From positions 27,649,927 through 27,713,926 of the forward strand of contig NC_092649.1 in the NCBI RefSeq assembly GCF_032118995.1: a stretch of DNA of 64,000 nt, written 5' to 3'. Both the position numbers and the translations under genes were made by a program. The stretch is from Asterias amurensis. Its lineage: Eukaryota; Echinodermata; Asteroidea; Forcipulatida; Asteriidae. The notes under the pieces are model-generated. The model did no database searches. It was not told the origin of the DNA and worked only from the letters and a program-made list of their open reading frames with translations. Of the stretch, positions 16,930-30,085 are shown piece after piece; position 1 is the stretch's first letter; every line of letters starts with the position of its first letter.

Positions 16930-19719
16930 GTAGGTCAAAAATATAAAGAGGATCAATTTTGTTTCTTCTTGTTTTTTTAAATAGAGCATCAGGTTTAGTC
17001 AAAGGCTGATCTAGCTCAATACAGGGGCGGGGCCATTTGGGCGTGTCTGGCAGGCACACCCCACCACTGAAAATGTCCGGCAGTGGCCATTTAATGGTAC
17101 TTGGGACCGGTATACCAAACATTTTCCAGTAGGTTTCATTAGGTCATTTTGGCGTTTATGTCCTGCCCTATTAAAACATCTGTTGGAACCCGAGCACTAG
17201 TACTTTCAATTATTCGCCCCTAACACGGTCAGCCATTTGTATGTAGAGCCTTGAACTGGGGACAGCAGTGAATAGAAGCATAACGCTTTCATCCAATCAG
17301 ATGCATAGACTTATAAATCCAATGAAGCATGAAGTTAAGGCTGTACATGCACGTGGCCAATAACAATAATAATTTGTTGAATTTATATTGCACTCTCTCC
17401 AACACTAGCCCGTCGTGGGCGCATTAACACAAAAAATACCATATACAAAATTACATTAAACAATTTTTAAGAATGCACTAATGTGTGTGGAAGAACCTCC
17501 ACACATATAGGGCAACTATACACCAATTATGTTTCCATACTGTTCCCCATGTCTGATATACCAAGGGCAGAGCAACTCAAAGAGTACCTACATGATCGCG
17601 TCACACTACATCATTACTTGTCCACAGACAACCAACACACCAACAAAAAAACTCAATGCATGCGGTATTTGCGCATATATCAAACAATTCCAGGTGAAAT
17701 TAACAAACTTTCTTGTCCTAGTTCAAACCTTATTTATTCAAATAACGGCAAAGTAGACCCGTCTATCAGGCCTGGGGTGGATTTCTTATCTTGAGTTAAG
17801 ACGAATTACTCATCCTAACTTTAGTATTAGCCTTAAGTTAGGACCCCTGGAATTTTATCTCTGAACATGTTGAAAGAAGGGCAAGGCCATTTTCATTTTG
17901 CAAAGAGCACTTCCATTGCAAGATCTTACAGTCAAAGGGAAACTTTCTGAAGGGCCAAGACCAGGGGCAACGAAGGCCACGGCCTATGTGGACTGTGTCT
18001 GATTCCAGGCTAGGGGCCTTTCTCAAACCACGGCTTGGGCTCCGGCTCAGGCTCCGCGTGCTGATATCCGTGCAATACGCGCTGCTCCACAATGCAGGTT
18101 AAATGCAAGCTGCGTGCACAGCACGCGGAGCCTAAGCCTGAGCCGGAGCCCAAGCCGTGGTTTGAGAAAGGCCCCAGGATTCGTTAAGACAAGTGACTTT
18201 TGAGTCCTAACTTAGGATGGGTTCAATTTGTCCTATTGTATATAGATACGGAACTTAACTCGTCCTATGTTGAATCTTTTAATTAAAGTTGGGGAAATTT
18301 TTGTCAAATCGATGGTCAGTCTATATTTGATGTGGGACCATGTGGAAGGTAAACAAATTCAATTGTACATTTTTATGTGGAGGTAATATCCACACAGAAA
18401 TGTAATTCTTCTTCAAAAAAAATTCTTTTGTTTGAAATTTCTATTTCATGTTTATTTCTTCACAGTCTTTGCTTGACAGTAGTCTGCAGTGCAGTGTCAG
18501 TCGGATTCACACCAGCTATGGTTCATATCTACTCAAGGAGCTGGACACATAAAACATTACACGTTGCTCTGTGGCCCATGGCGTCTTCATTATTTCTCCA
18601 TGTGGTGCCACCTATCATCGGATACTTCATCAACCTCAAAATGAAGAAGATCGCAAAAGTTCTTAAAATGGTATGTACAAAAAGCAGCAATGCTGTAATG
18701 TTTTTTTATATTTTATTGTGACCAAGTTGAAAAGAAACATGTTTGAATTGTAAGTGACATTTATGTCATTTAGCAAAGCTCAGGCCTGTATGCTTTGTTT
18801 TTTGAAAAGACAAGGGCACCAAGGCATTTTCTCCTTGTGAAGGCACCCTATAAGGAAATTAGGGGGTGTAAGGGTATAAAAACAAAATGAATATTCTTTA
18901 TCCCCCCCGACGCAAATTTAACATCTATTACAAGTCCAAATACTTTGGTGTTGAGTTACCATGGACTGGTGGGGGATATGGGAGAGTCCTTACTCCTCTA
19001 CCTTCAAATATGAAGTCATGCAGCAATATAAGAGGCCATACGGTGTGAATTACTTTTGTTAAAAACCGCAGAGTTCTCTTAGACAAATTGGGGTTGGAAC
19101 GGGTTTAGAAGATACAGTTTAGAACGAATGGCCTATAAGCATTTAATGAAACAATATTCAAATGAACTTCATGATGTCATTACAGATCTGTATGGTGATT
19201 GGTTTGCTGAGTTTCAACCTCAACTGCATTATGCAAATTATAGCCAACGCCAGCCACATGTCTGAGATAACCTTCAACATGGTCCTGTTAACACTCCTAC
19301 TGCCCCTTATGGGGTGGGGCTTGGCCAACTTGCTCGCCTGGCTGTTCCGTCAGAGCATACGAAAACGCCGTACAATCGGTGTGGAGGTATTACTGCATAA
19401 CGTCCCGCTTGCTCTGGTCATCATCGGAACGGCGTTTCATAATTTCGACAAAAAGGAGGAAGTCTCGGCCGGCCTCGCCTTAAATACTCCGGTCATCGAA
19501 CTCTACGGAGTGCTGGTAGTGCTTTTTTATTATTTACTACATAAGACGAACTCCGAGGCAGTCGGGAGGATGCCCAGAGCCGAGCTCGACTTACCCGAGT
19601 TAACTGGAAATGGTGCTGTGGTATCTGAGCAAGGGGCACCCGATTGGGCAGCTGTGGTAATGGCTAATTTGAATCTGCAGACAATGAGCAGTAGAGGGAA
19701 AGAAACATTTCACAAATAG
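16541..19719 (+). CDS. SLC10 (bile acid:sodium symporter) family protein, 3 exons, 375 aa
   Basis: Exons 16541-16929, 18466-18670 and 19186-19719 join in frame (phases 2 then 0). The N-terminus carries one NTT glycosylation site (Asn20), as expected for an outside tail. Several hydrophobic segments follow. Family landmarks: NLAMGC (50-55), GCLSQFLIYP (75-84), SCPG (109-112), YYIDGD (121-126) and a helix with Glu265. SLC10 members carry bile acids or steroid sulfates with sodium. Here PGGTASN of the human carriers reads PGSALTS (111-117), and ExxxQN reads EVLLHN (265-270). Gln79 and the pair Ser130/Thr134 are kept. Substrate and sodium coupling are therefore uncertain. I cannot assign it to a numbered subfamily. 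AATAAA at 20704 may be the poly(A) signal. Upstream non-coding exons are possible. Confidence 0.85.
17433..17640. repeat. Second copy of the 15411-15614 segment
   Basis: High identity to 15411-15614 with different flanks. It is preceded by AATAACAATAATAATTTGTT and a SINE-tail-like stretch at 17363-17430. Confidence 0.8.
18013..18175. mobile_element. 163-bp palindrome element (GGGGCCTTTCTCAAACC ends)
   Basis: Arms of about 50 bp pair almost perfectly (CCACGGCTTGGGCTCCGGCT with AGCCGGAGCCCAAGCCGTGG). A decayed relative is at 23280-23445. It is much more GC-rich than its surroundings. Confidence 0.75.
18466..18670 (+). CDS. SLC10 family protein, exon 2
   Basis: 205 bp after acceptor TTTCTTCACAG; T completes Ser130. 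Donor AAAATG|GTATGT. It encodes SLCLTVVCSAVSVGFTPAM and the segment around HVVPPIIGYFINL. Confidence 0.85.
19186..19719 (+). CDS. SLC10 family protein, terminal exon
   Basis: 178 codons with TAG after acceptor TGTCATTACAG. It encodes the last membrane segments and the EVLLHN motif, then a soluble C-tail of about 55 residues after LLHKTNSEAVG. Confidence 0.85.
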   Translation: MCMVIGLLSFNLNCIMQIIANASHMSEITFNMVLLTLLLPLMGWGLANLLAWLFRQSIRKRRTIGVEVLLHNVPLALVIIGTAFHNFDKKEEVSAGLALNTPVIELYGVLVVLFYYLLHKTNSEAVGRMPRAELDLPELTGNGAVVSEQGAPDWAAVVMANLNLQTMSSRGKETFHK

Positions 19720-19844
19720 AACCCAGTGAACATTGCTGGGGTAAAGGGGGTGTCAGGCCTTGAGCTTAGCTCTCAAAGGGGCACAGCAATTTTACTCTGA
19801 TAAGGGGCACTTATGCCTTGCGGAGGCCACCACAGCAAATGCCT

Positions 19845-20070
19845 GCACAGGGCACCACGGCTTTTGAAAAGAGAAGGGGGTTCACCCTGGTTCGATTGTC
19901 AGCATATTGCGCCACAGCACTGTGTAAACCATTACATAGTGCTATTGTAAAAAGGTTAAGGTCTCATAATTCAAACATAGTCCCACATACCTTGCAGGAA
20001 AATACTGCATGTTAAAGCGCCTTGAGCGTCACTGAGTGACGGATATGCGCGCTATATATGACGCCACGTT
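19845..20070 (+). mobile_element. SINE family 1, 5'-truncated copy
   Basis: Has GTCAGCATATTGCGCCACAG, the CATACCTTGCAGGAAAATAC block and GCCTTGAGCGTCACTGAGTG, then the ATATGCGCGCTATATAT end. It lies about 130 bp after the SLC10 stop, possibly in its 3' UTR. Confidence 0.7.
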
Positions 20071-22252
20071 TATTAATCGTGTAATGAGGGCCAATTCTGT
20101 ATTAACACCATACAAATAAGACAAACAGCACACACCACGTGTTGTATAGCTGAGACAGCTGTTTTATATTTGACTTGTGCACTGTTTTAACCTGTCGGTT
20201 TTGGCTTATTATAACATAGAACCCAACACATGCATTTTGTTTTTACCAGTATGCAAATTGACCAAGATGTGTCGGGAAAGAACAGCGATTTACAATCAAC
20301 TCTTCTCTCGGTCGCATTGTAGACAACTTATTTCAAGTAGATGGTTTGTTATGCACAGAGCATAACACACGAATGAGTTTTTTTTTTAATGATTTTTAAA
20401 AACTTATTAATTATTAATACGTAGTATCAGATTGACATGTTTTGTTTGCTCTTTCTGGGCACCAATACCAATTAATATTATTACTTTTTTTACAATTATC
20501 ATATAACCATTAACAAATTTATCAATATATTGCAATATACAAGTACATAATAACTTATTAGTAACAAAAAAAAGGGTTAACGTGGAGTAAGGCTGCTATA
20601 TATCATAGGATATTTAACCAAAAAGAAAAGAGAAAAGTGCAATTCGATGTTTGTAACAACTTTAAAATAATACAAGAAATGAGGTCGATTGTTACAGCTT
20701 TAAAATAAAAACCAAATGTTGTGCAACTTTCATAGTGTCAGATACAAAATGAGAAATACAACCAAATTCATTCCAGTGGGCGATTATGAGATTTGATACT
20801 TCCCAGTTTAGGCTGACGGAACCTGCCAGCCACAATTCCACCAAACAATTTCTGTTGACTGTGACCAGGGTTGTGACTGTGTTCCCTGAATATTTCTACT
20901 TAAGCGACAAAATGTTCACATCAAATTTTCTTAGCAACTTTATGAAACTCTACTACTGACAAAACCAACAGTCGTTCTGGGCTCAATTTCATAGAACTGC
21001 TTACATACAAAAAGTAGCCAATCAGATGGACCATTACTAATTATTAATGGAACATTTATTCATTTCGCACACAGCTCTAAATTTAGACCAGCCATAACCA
21101 AGATGTTTTCCTCTTGGTCAGGTTGCCCAATTACACTTTGACAATGATTGGTGTAAGGATCATTTTGTACAAAGGTACCAGACTATCTGTCCTTGAACCT
21201 CATGCTTGAAAATTTCATAAAGCTGTTAAAGCAGAAAATACTGCTTGACAATTTTCTTTGCTAAGTAAAAAATTGAGTGGGGCACCAGCAACAATAATGC
21301 AAACATAAAGTAAATTATGGCTGGTAACTTGTTTCTGCTAAGCAATACAATCTGTGCTTAGCAGCAAGTTTTGGTCCAAATTGACGGCCATGGCTATGAC
21401 TTAATTTCTGATCATCATGCATTTGAAGTACAGTATTTACTTAACAACACCCTAAGCAACAGCCGTAGCAGTAGGTGTTACCGACAAATTGGATACAACC
21501 TAATATGAGGTTGGTAGAGCTTGCCCCTCACTCTGCGGAACAGTGCAGAAATGTAAGCAAACGTGTACCTTTGTCAGAAAGTCAAAATAAAATTTTAAAA
21601 CTGTAAAAACAGAATGGAAAAAACGAAAGATCATCTCAACTGTGTTCTCGTTCTGATGTGCAGCCAGTATGAAATTTGTTTTGTTAATACGTAAAACGTG
21701 CAAAAAACGCAAACTTAAACACTAAAAAAATAATAAACTCTTATCCTTGATTATGGAATGGAGTGACTTTGTGTACAGTGGAGTGTTTCTCGCAAACAGA
21801 AGAATTGATGATTTTTTCTCTTCAAGAGGAATTAAACTTTTTTCTCTCAACCAAACCTTTCATTATTCAAATCAAACATATCCATTAAGCAAAGCATTAT
21901 TGAATTTGAACCAAAACTAATTTGTTTTCTTATGAAGCAGATTGCCAGCAATTATTCACCAAATCAATGCTGAAAAGTTTTCTTTTTTCTCTTCTAAATA
22001 ACAACTTCCAACCAATTTGAAACCTACATCAACCCTTCACTGTAACCCTCCTGCGTTATGAAACTTCTCATTTATAATCACACCAAGTATTAACGACCAA
22101 ATTTAAAATGAATGAAATTAAAAGATCAAGCAGATCTCATGGTGAGAATTAATTATAAGGAACACCACTAACATATACAATTCAGCCTGTTGCATGTATA
22201 CACAACTTCACTCTAGGGTCAAGGCTGTGGCTACAACTAGATTGCCATTTAA

Positions 22253-22520
22253 AGGCACTGGACACCTTTGGTAATTGTCAAAGACCAGTATTCTCATTTG
22301 GTGTAATCCCAACATATTCATCAATCTGTGAACATTTGGACTCAATTGGTCATCGAAGTTGCAGGAGAATAGTGAAGAAAGAAAAAAAAACACCCTTGGT
22401 GCACAAATACCTAATAAACCACTTCAAGCCTGAAGTCTTTTAACATTTGATAGAGAAATTATGTTTTTCTCGTAGGTTTGTTTGGTAATCACTTTTAAAA
22501 TTAATGTCAATAACAACATT
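22253..22520. mobile_element. TTAA element of the AGGCACTGGACAC family
   Basis: Starts after TTAA (22249-22252) with AGGCACTGGACACCTTTGG, then AATTGTCAAAGACCAGTATT. The distal half is decayed. Other members: 48929-49280, 55981-56131, 61336-61655, and half-copies at 11813-11862, 15001-15125 and 15644-15765. Confidence 0.7.
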
Positions 22521-23582
22521 TGGTTGGAAGCCTGCAGTGTATAGTGTAAAACATTTTGAAAAACTTCAAAGTAACGTGGTTATGTGAAATGATATCAGTT
22601 TTTATGCCCCAAAATTTGAACCTGAGAAGCATTACTGCAGTAACACTTCTCAGATTATGTATTCCTGTCAGCCTGTGTGGGGTAGTTTTTCTTCAGGGTG
22701 GACAAATTCGCTCCGGATTTTCGGCAATATCTCAAAAAAGCAACCTTTTGAAATGCAATTTTCACATGCTAGATTTTATTATATAAAGTTACATTTATGT
22801 AGGATTTAAACAATTGAACGGTTCCAAAAACCAAAGGTATACTTTGCCCTTTTAAGCATTTACATGAGTCAACAGCCAAAAGACACTCTGTTGTGGATGT
22901 GGCTAGATGCCTGCCTGTATTTACATATTGACATTGAAGCCAATAGCCACAGCCAAACTGTATATGCTTATTGTAAATCCAGCCATAACCTTGGAGGGTT
23001 AGTAATAATGGCATCCCCCAATCTCTGCTGGTCAATAATGAACTCTTATCATACAATTGCCATCTTGGTCAAGTTCCCTGTCAGCATCAATGCTACTTCA
23101 TAATGAACACCAAGCACCAGACTATTTGCTGTATTATTTCAAGCCTCAGCTGTTGATTTCACAGAACTCTTCCTAACTTAAGACTAATCTTAGGACTTGG
23201 GACGAGTCCCAACCCTGCACTGTAGCATGCAGACCTTAAGATTAACTCGAGACGAGTCCTAACTCTTTGTGAAATCGACACTTGGCCCTTTTCAAAACCA
23301 TGGCTTTGGCTCCAAATTCGGCTCAGGCTAGCTTGGCCCCACGGTCGTTTCGACAATTCATGTGCTTTGTGTACGTGCTCAGAGCTTCAGACGAGAGAAC
23401 GGAGCCTGCAGCCAAATCCAAAGCCGTGGATTAAAAAAGGTTCTTAGTAAGGATAGACCATAGCAGCTATGGATGGATCATCACAAGTGCCCATAGTAAC
23501 ACCATTAGCAAAAGCCGTAGCCAATAAGGACATGTCAATAATGTCAGTATTTACAATGGCTACAGCTAATGGCTAGACCACT

Positions 23583-23734
23583 GCATACACAACGATATTC
23601 CGATGAAGCCAATAGCTAAATATGGTACAGACTCTGGCTATTTCGGAATTAGCAGCTTGCATACACAACGATATTCCGATGAAGCCAATAGCTAAATATG
23701 GTACAGACTCTGGCTATTTCGGAATTAGCAGCTT
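23583..23734. repeat. 76-bp tandem duplication
   Basis: Two adjacent, essentially identical 76-bp units starting GCATACACAACGATATTCCG. The near-identity suggests a recent event or an assembly artefact. Confidence 0.9.
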
Positions 23735-25724
23735 CGACTGCAGCTGGATGACCACACGAATATGCAGTGAAGCAGAGATTGCTATTAGCATAGTCATAGC
23801 CAGGTATATTTCAATCTGGCTTCATACAGGTTTGTGCCGCAGGAGATAGCCCAAACTTGACCACACCATGGTAAAAGTTTCAACAACAAAAATGAGTAAA
23901 ACTTACACAATAAACAGGAGTGTGCTTTACTAGTATCAGACTACCTTTAAACAAGGTTTTTAGTGCAAGAACAATGTATAAAATAGTCCAGTAAAGTGAC
24001 AATATGCGGCCCATATAACAGAACCATTATTAATAATCCCATCTCATTAGATGTCTTTTAACATTAGTACTTATGCTATGTGTGATACAATGTATAAGGC
24101 CAAAAGGAGTTGAGCTGGATTAATATTGACACTTTAATTACACAAGTTCTCGAGAAATCTGAAGGTAGGTAAGAGACTACAAACATGTTATGTCATGGGG
24201 AGGGGGGTGTTTTTTATTGGAGTAATAAACATCAGCAGATGAATTCTCCCACCAAGGGGAAATTTAAGCAATATTAAACTGCTTTACAACTTTCTGAATT
24301 CCAACACAGTCAATGGTTGGATTCTACAGCAGCTCAAAGGCAGATTCATGCTTAGCATGGCTTTAAACACTTAGCGGGATTCGCTACTCAACTATATAAG
24401 TACACAGTATCTGGACAAACACAGGGGATTGTTCAACTATGCTAAGCTTTTTATACTGAAGAGTTAAAACCAGCTGCCATAAACCACAAATATTTTATTA
24501 CTAACTCAATTTTTCTTCTTCAACAATCAGAAATAAGGGTAGTTTCGCAAAACGAAAATGGTGATATGGGTTTTATATGAACAAGTAATTACATAACATT
24601 GTGTAATAAAGTCATAAAAATATTTTTATGGAAGAATAGTAATACAGTTGTTAACATAATAGCCATACAGCTGTTTGTGTTGACATAAAACCCAAGGATT
24701 GCAAATGAAGCCTCTTCGATCAAGCACCCCCTTCGATCAAGTAATTCTGATCATCCAACAAATCCTTGCTCACCAAAGACACATAACTTTGGTTTTAACC
24801 CTCTTCGACCAAAATCATTATCAATTTGTTTTCCCCTTTCAAGTTACAAGCTTTTTAATGTTGGGATAAAATCAAAAATAACTGTTCAGGTATAATTAAA
24901 ATAAGTACAGTTAGTGATTACTTTTGGTTTGGCTTAAACTTGATTCGTAAATTAGTACAATTCTTTTTGTTTCTTACAGTTTTCTGTTAACATTAAGTTG
25001 CTAAGCGGATTTATAATGATAAAATAAAACCCGTCCCTTGTTGGAATAATCACTAAGGCAGACGAGGATACACAGTAAGCGATTGTTCAATTTCTGGATG
25101 GATACACAAGTCAATATTCAAAAACAAATGTTGACAAACAATTTAACATCCCCCCAAAAAACACTTTTCATTTTGCATGGAAAGCAGATGGATCTGTGAT
25201 TAGTTTTCAAAAAAATGACTGAACACAAACAGGATTAAGTGAAAGGAATAACGTGTTGCTATATAATGTATTGAATAACCACTTTGTTACTATGAAAGTG
25301 GCCACGTTGTAGGGCAGGCCCTATGTACGTCTAAACACGTACATCAAAGCAGCATGCGGTGCTCCCGGTTTGATTTCTACTTCAGGCACACGCACTCACG
25401 CTTACAGACGCCATGTTGTAGGGCAGGTATTTGGATGATGACGTCATGTTCGATACGGTCTATTGTGATTCTTTTGGATTATGTATGATGCATGTTGATT
25501 TTTGTTTCTATGATACCTTCTGAGTGAAATAGTTAACTGTCTCTGAGTAATCATTACAAATTATGCTGACCTTCAGACAGCAGATGTGGTAGCTTGGTTA
25601 GGTAATTATACATTCTTAATCACCTAACAGACTAGTGTGCGTGACATCATACCACTGGTCTGCTGTGCTTTTATTTTAGGGGTCTCCAGTGCGATCTTAA
25701 GGCAAAGCACTCTGCTGAAACTGT

Positions 25725-25995
25725 GGTGTCTTTATAATTATAGGCATTTATCAGGTGCAGGTAAACAATGTGTCAAAGTGCCTTTACACTAACCTTACCC
25801 CGCTTAATATATTTCACTCCTGAAACCACCTACTTATCATTCACGATCAACCTAGCAGGTACCCATTTACTCCTTGGTGATGAGAAGTAGTCTTATGTAT
25901 CATGCCCCAAAAAAGTATCAGCCAAAATTGGGATTCGAACCCACACTCATCAGAACTTGATATTGATGCGATAGATCGCTCGCCCACGACATGCT
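25725..25995 (-). mobile_element. SINE family 3 (tRNA-derived), antisense
   Basis: Read on the - strand it has a tRNA-like head (GTCGTGGGCGAGCGATC, then B box GGGTTCGAATCCC near 25935), followed by a body with AATGGGTACCTGCTAGGTT. A single copy in this window. Confidence 0.55.
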
Positions 25996-26880
25996 ATGAT
26001 ATATTGTACGAAATATTAACCCTATCAAATGACAGAGAGGACTGTCCATGTTTCAGTGTTTGCTGTACCCCTATCGTAATCTGACACTTCGAGTTTATCA
26101 CTGGGTTTCATGAAGATTATTAAACAAAATATAAATGAATGTACAGTAGACATATTCAATCACAAACAAATGAACACTTAACTGGACTTGTACAGTTGTT
26201 ACTGTGGTTATTATTATTAATTTCTTTTTGGAGTGCCGAGGAGAGGTTTTTTCCTTTTAAATTTTCACTTTGACTCAAACGTAACCCTTACAATTAAAGC
26301 AGGCACATTTTTAATATTTCCATGTTAAATAATACAGTTAATATTTACAACAGCAAAAAGCTTCACCTCTTACTGGATGCATTCTAGCAAAAATGCTCAA
26401 TAGCAGCACATGGAAAGGCAATGGCTAGACTGTATCGGGCAAAAGTGCTACAAAAATTTGCATATTAGGTAGCCATTCACACCATATTAGGCTGATCATA
26501 TTTACATACAGGGGAGGGGCGAGATAAGTACAATAGTTAAAACCCATTTTACTTCGCACTACTTCAGTTTACAGACTTCAAAAAATGCTTATTACCTTTG
26601 TATACAAACGGTTTTACACAATACATGTACCTGACACAACAAGGAAGCAAATCTTCTAGCCAAGTTTTATATAAGAACTACCCTATATTAATGCTAGCGT
26701 TAGGGGCTAACTGAAATGTAAAGTTTTTACTTCATGAAGCTTTCACCACTCCTTGATGTAATTTAAGTGTAACAACTCTGGGTAAACTTGTGCGATTTTA
26801 CACCCAAATCCTTGATGATTTGAGCTGAACTTGAACCATGAGAAAGTGAATGTTGTTTGAATTTTTTTGTTTTAATCATC

Positions 26881-27074
26881 AGGGCCCAATTAAAAAAAGC
26901 TGCTAAAGCACATAATTATGCTAAGCATCCTCCTGCTAAGCAGAAAAAAGCAGGTTACCAGTCACAAACTTTACATGTGACATGGTAGTTTGGTTGGTAA
27001 CCTTATTCTGGTAAGTTACTGGTCTGGTCTGGTCCGCTACTTTTCGTGCTTAAGCAGCTCTGTGGAATTGAGCC
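26881..27074. mobile_element. Foldback repeat of the GCTTAAGCA family
   Basis: Left end GGGCCCAATTAAAAAAAGCT, right end GTGCTTAAGCAGCTCTGTGG followed by AATTGAGCCC. The centre carries the AGGTTACCAG/GGTAACC pair typical of the family. Confidence 0.7.
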
Positions 27075-28987
27075 CCAGTGAGCCATGTCAGCTGCTGCAG
27101 ACATTTCAGATATTACTCTTCAAAGAAACCGAGATCCAGTACAGAGCTAATACAAATTCACACTTCACGCGAAAGTGACGCAAAGTTTTGTTGTGCAAAC
27201 ACAGTGGATAGTCTGTGGTCTGTGTCCTAATTGTGACGCACACAAAAATTGTTTCGCTTGTACATTCTGCATCATCATTTGTTGCTTGATATAACAGTAT
27301 AAGGTTATGGTGGACCCCCCTTCCTTTGTGTATCCATTGTGTGTTTGGAATCTTAAGAATTCTACTTCACAAAGGCACTGAAGGCAATTGCCTCCATGAC
27401 CCCCGGTCATTGCCTTGGTGCCCTTGAAATGCTCCAGTAGAAATTTGTAATGTCCTCGCAGGGTGCCCTTTACCAAGGAGAAAATGCCATGGTGCTAGCC
27501 CTTTCAAAATCAAAGCACACAGGCTTGGAAGAGAATCTGTGCGTTAAAGTATAGGAACATTATGGAGGATACTTTCTGCGTCATATCGGGCATGGTGTAT
27601 GCGCCAAGTGTGAACCAGTTTTGTTCCCTGACTCTCTCATACCAAATTCGCAATTCTCAGAAGATAGTTTACCAGATTACTAATTATCCAATGGAGTAAA
27701 CACTCTTTGAAAGATGAAAATAAACAACTGACTCTGCTGCTGACGAAATAACCCTCATGGAGTGGCTAGAGTAGGCAGGGTACATTATGTAATCACTCCC
27801 TTGAGTTACATACCCCTCCCCCCTCACAATTTCAGTTTAACAACAACCAGGGTGAGCAGCAAGTGAACTAAAAGTGACAAATTTTTCTACAAAAGATATT
27901 TAGCTTTGAACGTATTTCAGACTAAACCCACAAATCGAGCCAATGCCACATAGACACCCGAGTTGAAATGATTCTACTTTGAATTATGGTGAATGATCTT
28001 CACACAGAAGAAAGATCACATTGACAGTCGGAACTGATTTTCAACTGTAATACAGCTGAAAGTGGAATAAGTGTATTACATTGTGTTGAACCAGACATTC
28101 TCATATATGTATCTTATTTAACTTTTTAGGTCAACATTGGCAGATAAATATGTTGGCAAGCAACTAACCTACATGTGTTAATAAAGTCAAGCCCAATCAC
28201 ACACATAATAGAACCAAACTGCAGCGACACTATTTTCAACAATGTCACTCCTCAGTATTAAAACGACTTCTTTTTTGTTTGTTTTTCTTAAAAATAGGCG
28301 AAAAATCGTTTACCAATATTTTATACACTCAGATTTATTTATTAAGAGTCGCGACCACCTTTACACAAGATTATGTATAATACAGTTTACTCGGGTGGTG
28401 CCTATATTGTACAATAATAGGGTCCCTTTACAAAGTGCACACAACTGGAATGGTGTTAAGTTACTTACATTAGTGGGCCCATATCTTACAGAGCCAAGAA
28501 ACAATGCTTAGTCGTCAAATCATCTCCTCTCAAATCATCAAGCAACTATTGGTGAGGAACCAGTCCGAAGCAATAAGCATCATTGTTCCATCACATTTTC
28601 GCTTAGTAGGATTTGAAAGAGCTAAGCAAAAAATTGAGTTTCACAGCTGAGCTCTATACAAACCGGGTCCTGGTGCTTTTTTTTTTGTTTTTTAATTTAC
28701 GCTAGTACACGGCCAGTGAGTGGTGGGAGAAAGTGACTGTAAGTACTTGATACACGGTTGAAGTGATGGGGATAGTAGTTAAGGTTTAGTGTGTTTCACA
28801 TGTGCAGAAATTGTATGAGTGTCACAGGATTGACAGCATCCAAATATTTGGAACTGTACCCTTGCCCTTTTTTCTTCTGGTAAATCAATTTCTTGTTTAG
28901 TACACATAGGTAATGAGGTGCTATGACATTTTGATGTTTCCTCTGCCACTGAATGCACATTCAAATCTCTAATGATCATCCCTTCGT

Positions 28988-29154
28988 GGCTCAATTTCAG
29001 AGAGCTGCTTAAGCAGAAAAAACCCAGCTAAGCACAACAAACTTATGCCTACCAGAACATGCTCCCAGCATGTTGACTGGTAGTCTGCTTAATATTGCTC
29101 AGAAGAAAATTGTCAAGCGCTAGTTTCTGGTTAAGCAGCTCCATGACATTGGGA
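28988..29154. mobile_element. Foldback repeat of the GCTTAAGCA family
   Basis: Left GCTCAATTTCAGAGAGCTGC and TTAAGCAG; right GGTTAAGCAGCTCCATGACA. A central hairpin is formed by ACATGCTCCCAGCATGT. Confidence 0.65.
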
Positions 29155-29703
29155 ACAAATGTGAATCTTCGGTTGAAATTCATTTCACAATCAGTTTTCT
29201 CAAAATGCCTCCGACTTTAACACCAATTTGCAAAGATTTTCAGCAATCTTGCAAGAGTAGGATCCCATCTACTGTTTTCCAAAATCTGTAGGAATTTTGG
29301 TATTTTACTTTGATTGGGAAATCACAAAGACATCTACTGTTTAATTGATATGCCAGATACACTGATACAGTGATCCATGCTTAGCAGTGATCCATTCTCT
29401 AATGACGGCTATGCGAATGGGTTGGAAACAGAACATTGGCTGTTCTTAAAATTCAGATGAGGCATAGGTAATTATTGGGTTTTACTTCAGCTTTTTTGTT
29501 TTCATAGTTGAACGATCAACGAATGTGAACACACCATGGCCCAATTCCATAGAGCTGTTTAAAGCAGAACATATTGCTTGAATATTTTCTACTTAGCACA
29601 AATAAGCAGGATACCAATCACAAATTGCCAATGTGAGATGGGACTGGCTGTTAACATTACTCCAGTAGGCATTATTTTGTGCTCTGTTACTTTTTGTGCT
29701 TAA

Positions 29704-30085
29704 AGGAACACGTTGCCTTGGATCGGTCGAGTTGGTCTTTGAAAAGCGTTTGTAACCGTTTGTTATAAAATGCACATGGGTAGAAAGATGTTGTAAAAGT
29801 AGAATACAATGATCCACACAAACATGCCTCAAAATTGCGTGGTTTTCCTTTTACCTCGTCGACTAACACGTCGGCCATTTATGGGGGTCAAAATTTTGAC
29901 TCCCATAAATGGCCGACCATGTTAGTTCGCACAGTAGAAGGAAAACCACGCAATTTCGAGGCAAACTTGTGTGGATCATTGTATTCTACTTTTAAAACAT
30001 CTTTCCAACCATATGCATTTTATAAAAAACGGTTACAAACGCTTTTGTTTTGACCAACTCGTCCGATCCAAGGCAACGTGTTCCT
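29704..30085. mobile_element. TTAA-flanked foldback MITE (AGGAACA ends), copy 2
   Basis: Ends AGGAACACGTTGCCTTGGAT and ATCCAAGGCAACGTGTTCCT are perfect reverse complements, with TTAA on both sides (29700-29703 and 30086-30089). Same family as 2858-3223. It lies just past the WNK stop, so it may be in the WNK 3' UTR, and it is inserted within a GCTTAAGCA element. Confidence 0.85.

Larger units (their letters stand above)
16930..19185. other. Introns of the SLC10 gene
   Basis: Intron 1 holds the shared repeat at 17433-17640, pieces of the ACTAGTCCTAAGTTAGG family (17771-17850, 18177-18275) around a large palindrome (18013-18175). Intron 2 holds a GGGCACCAAGGC piece and a SINE family 2 tail (18783-18935). 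No extra exon is required by the phases. Confidence 0.6.
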
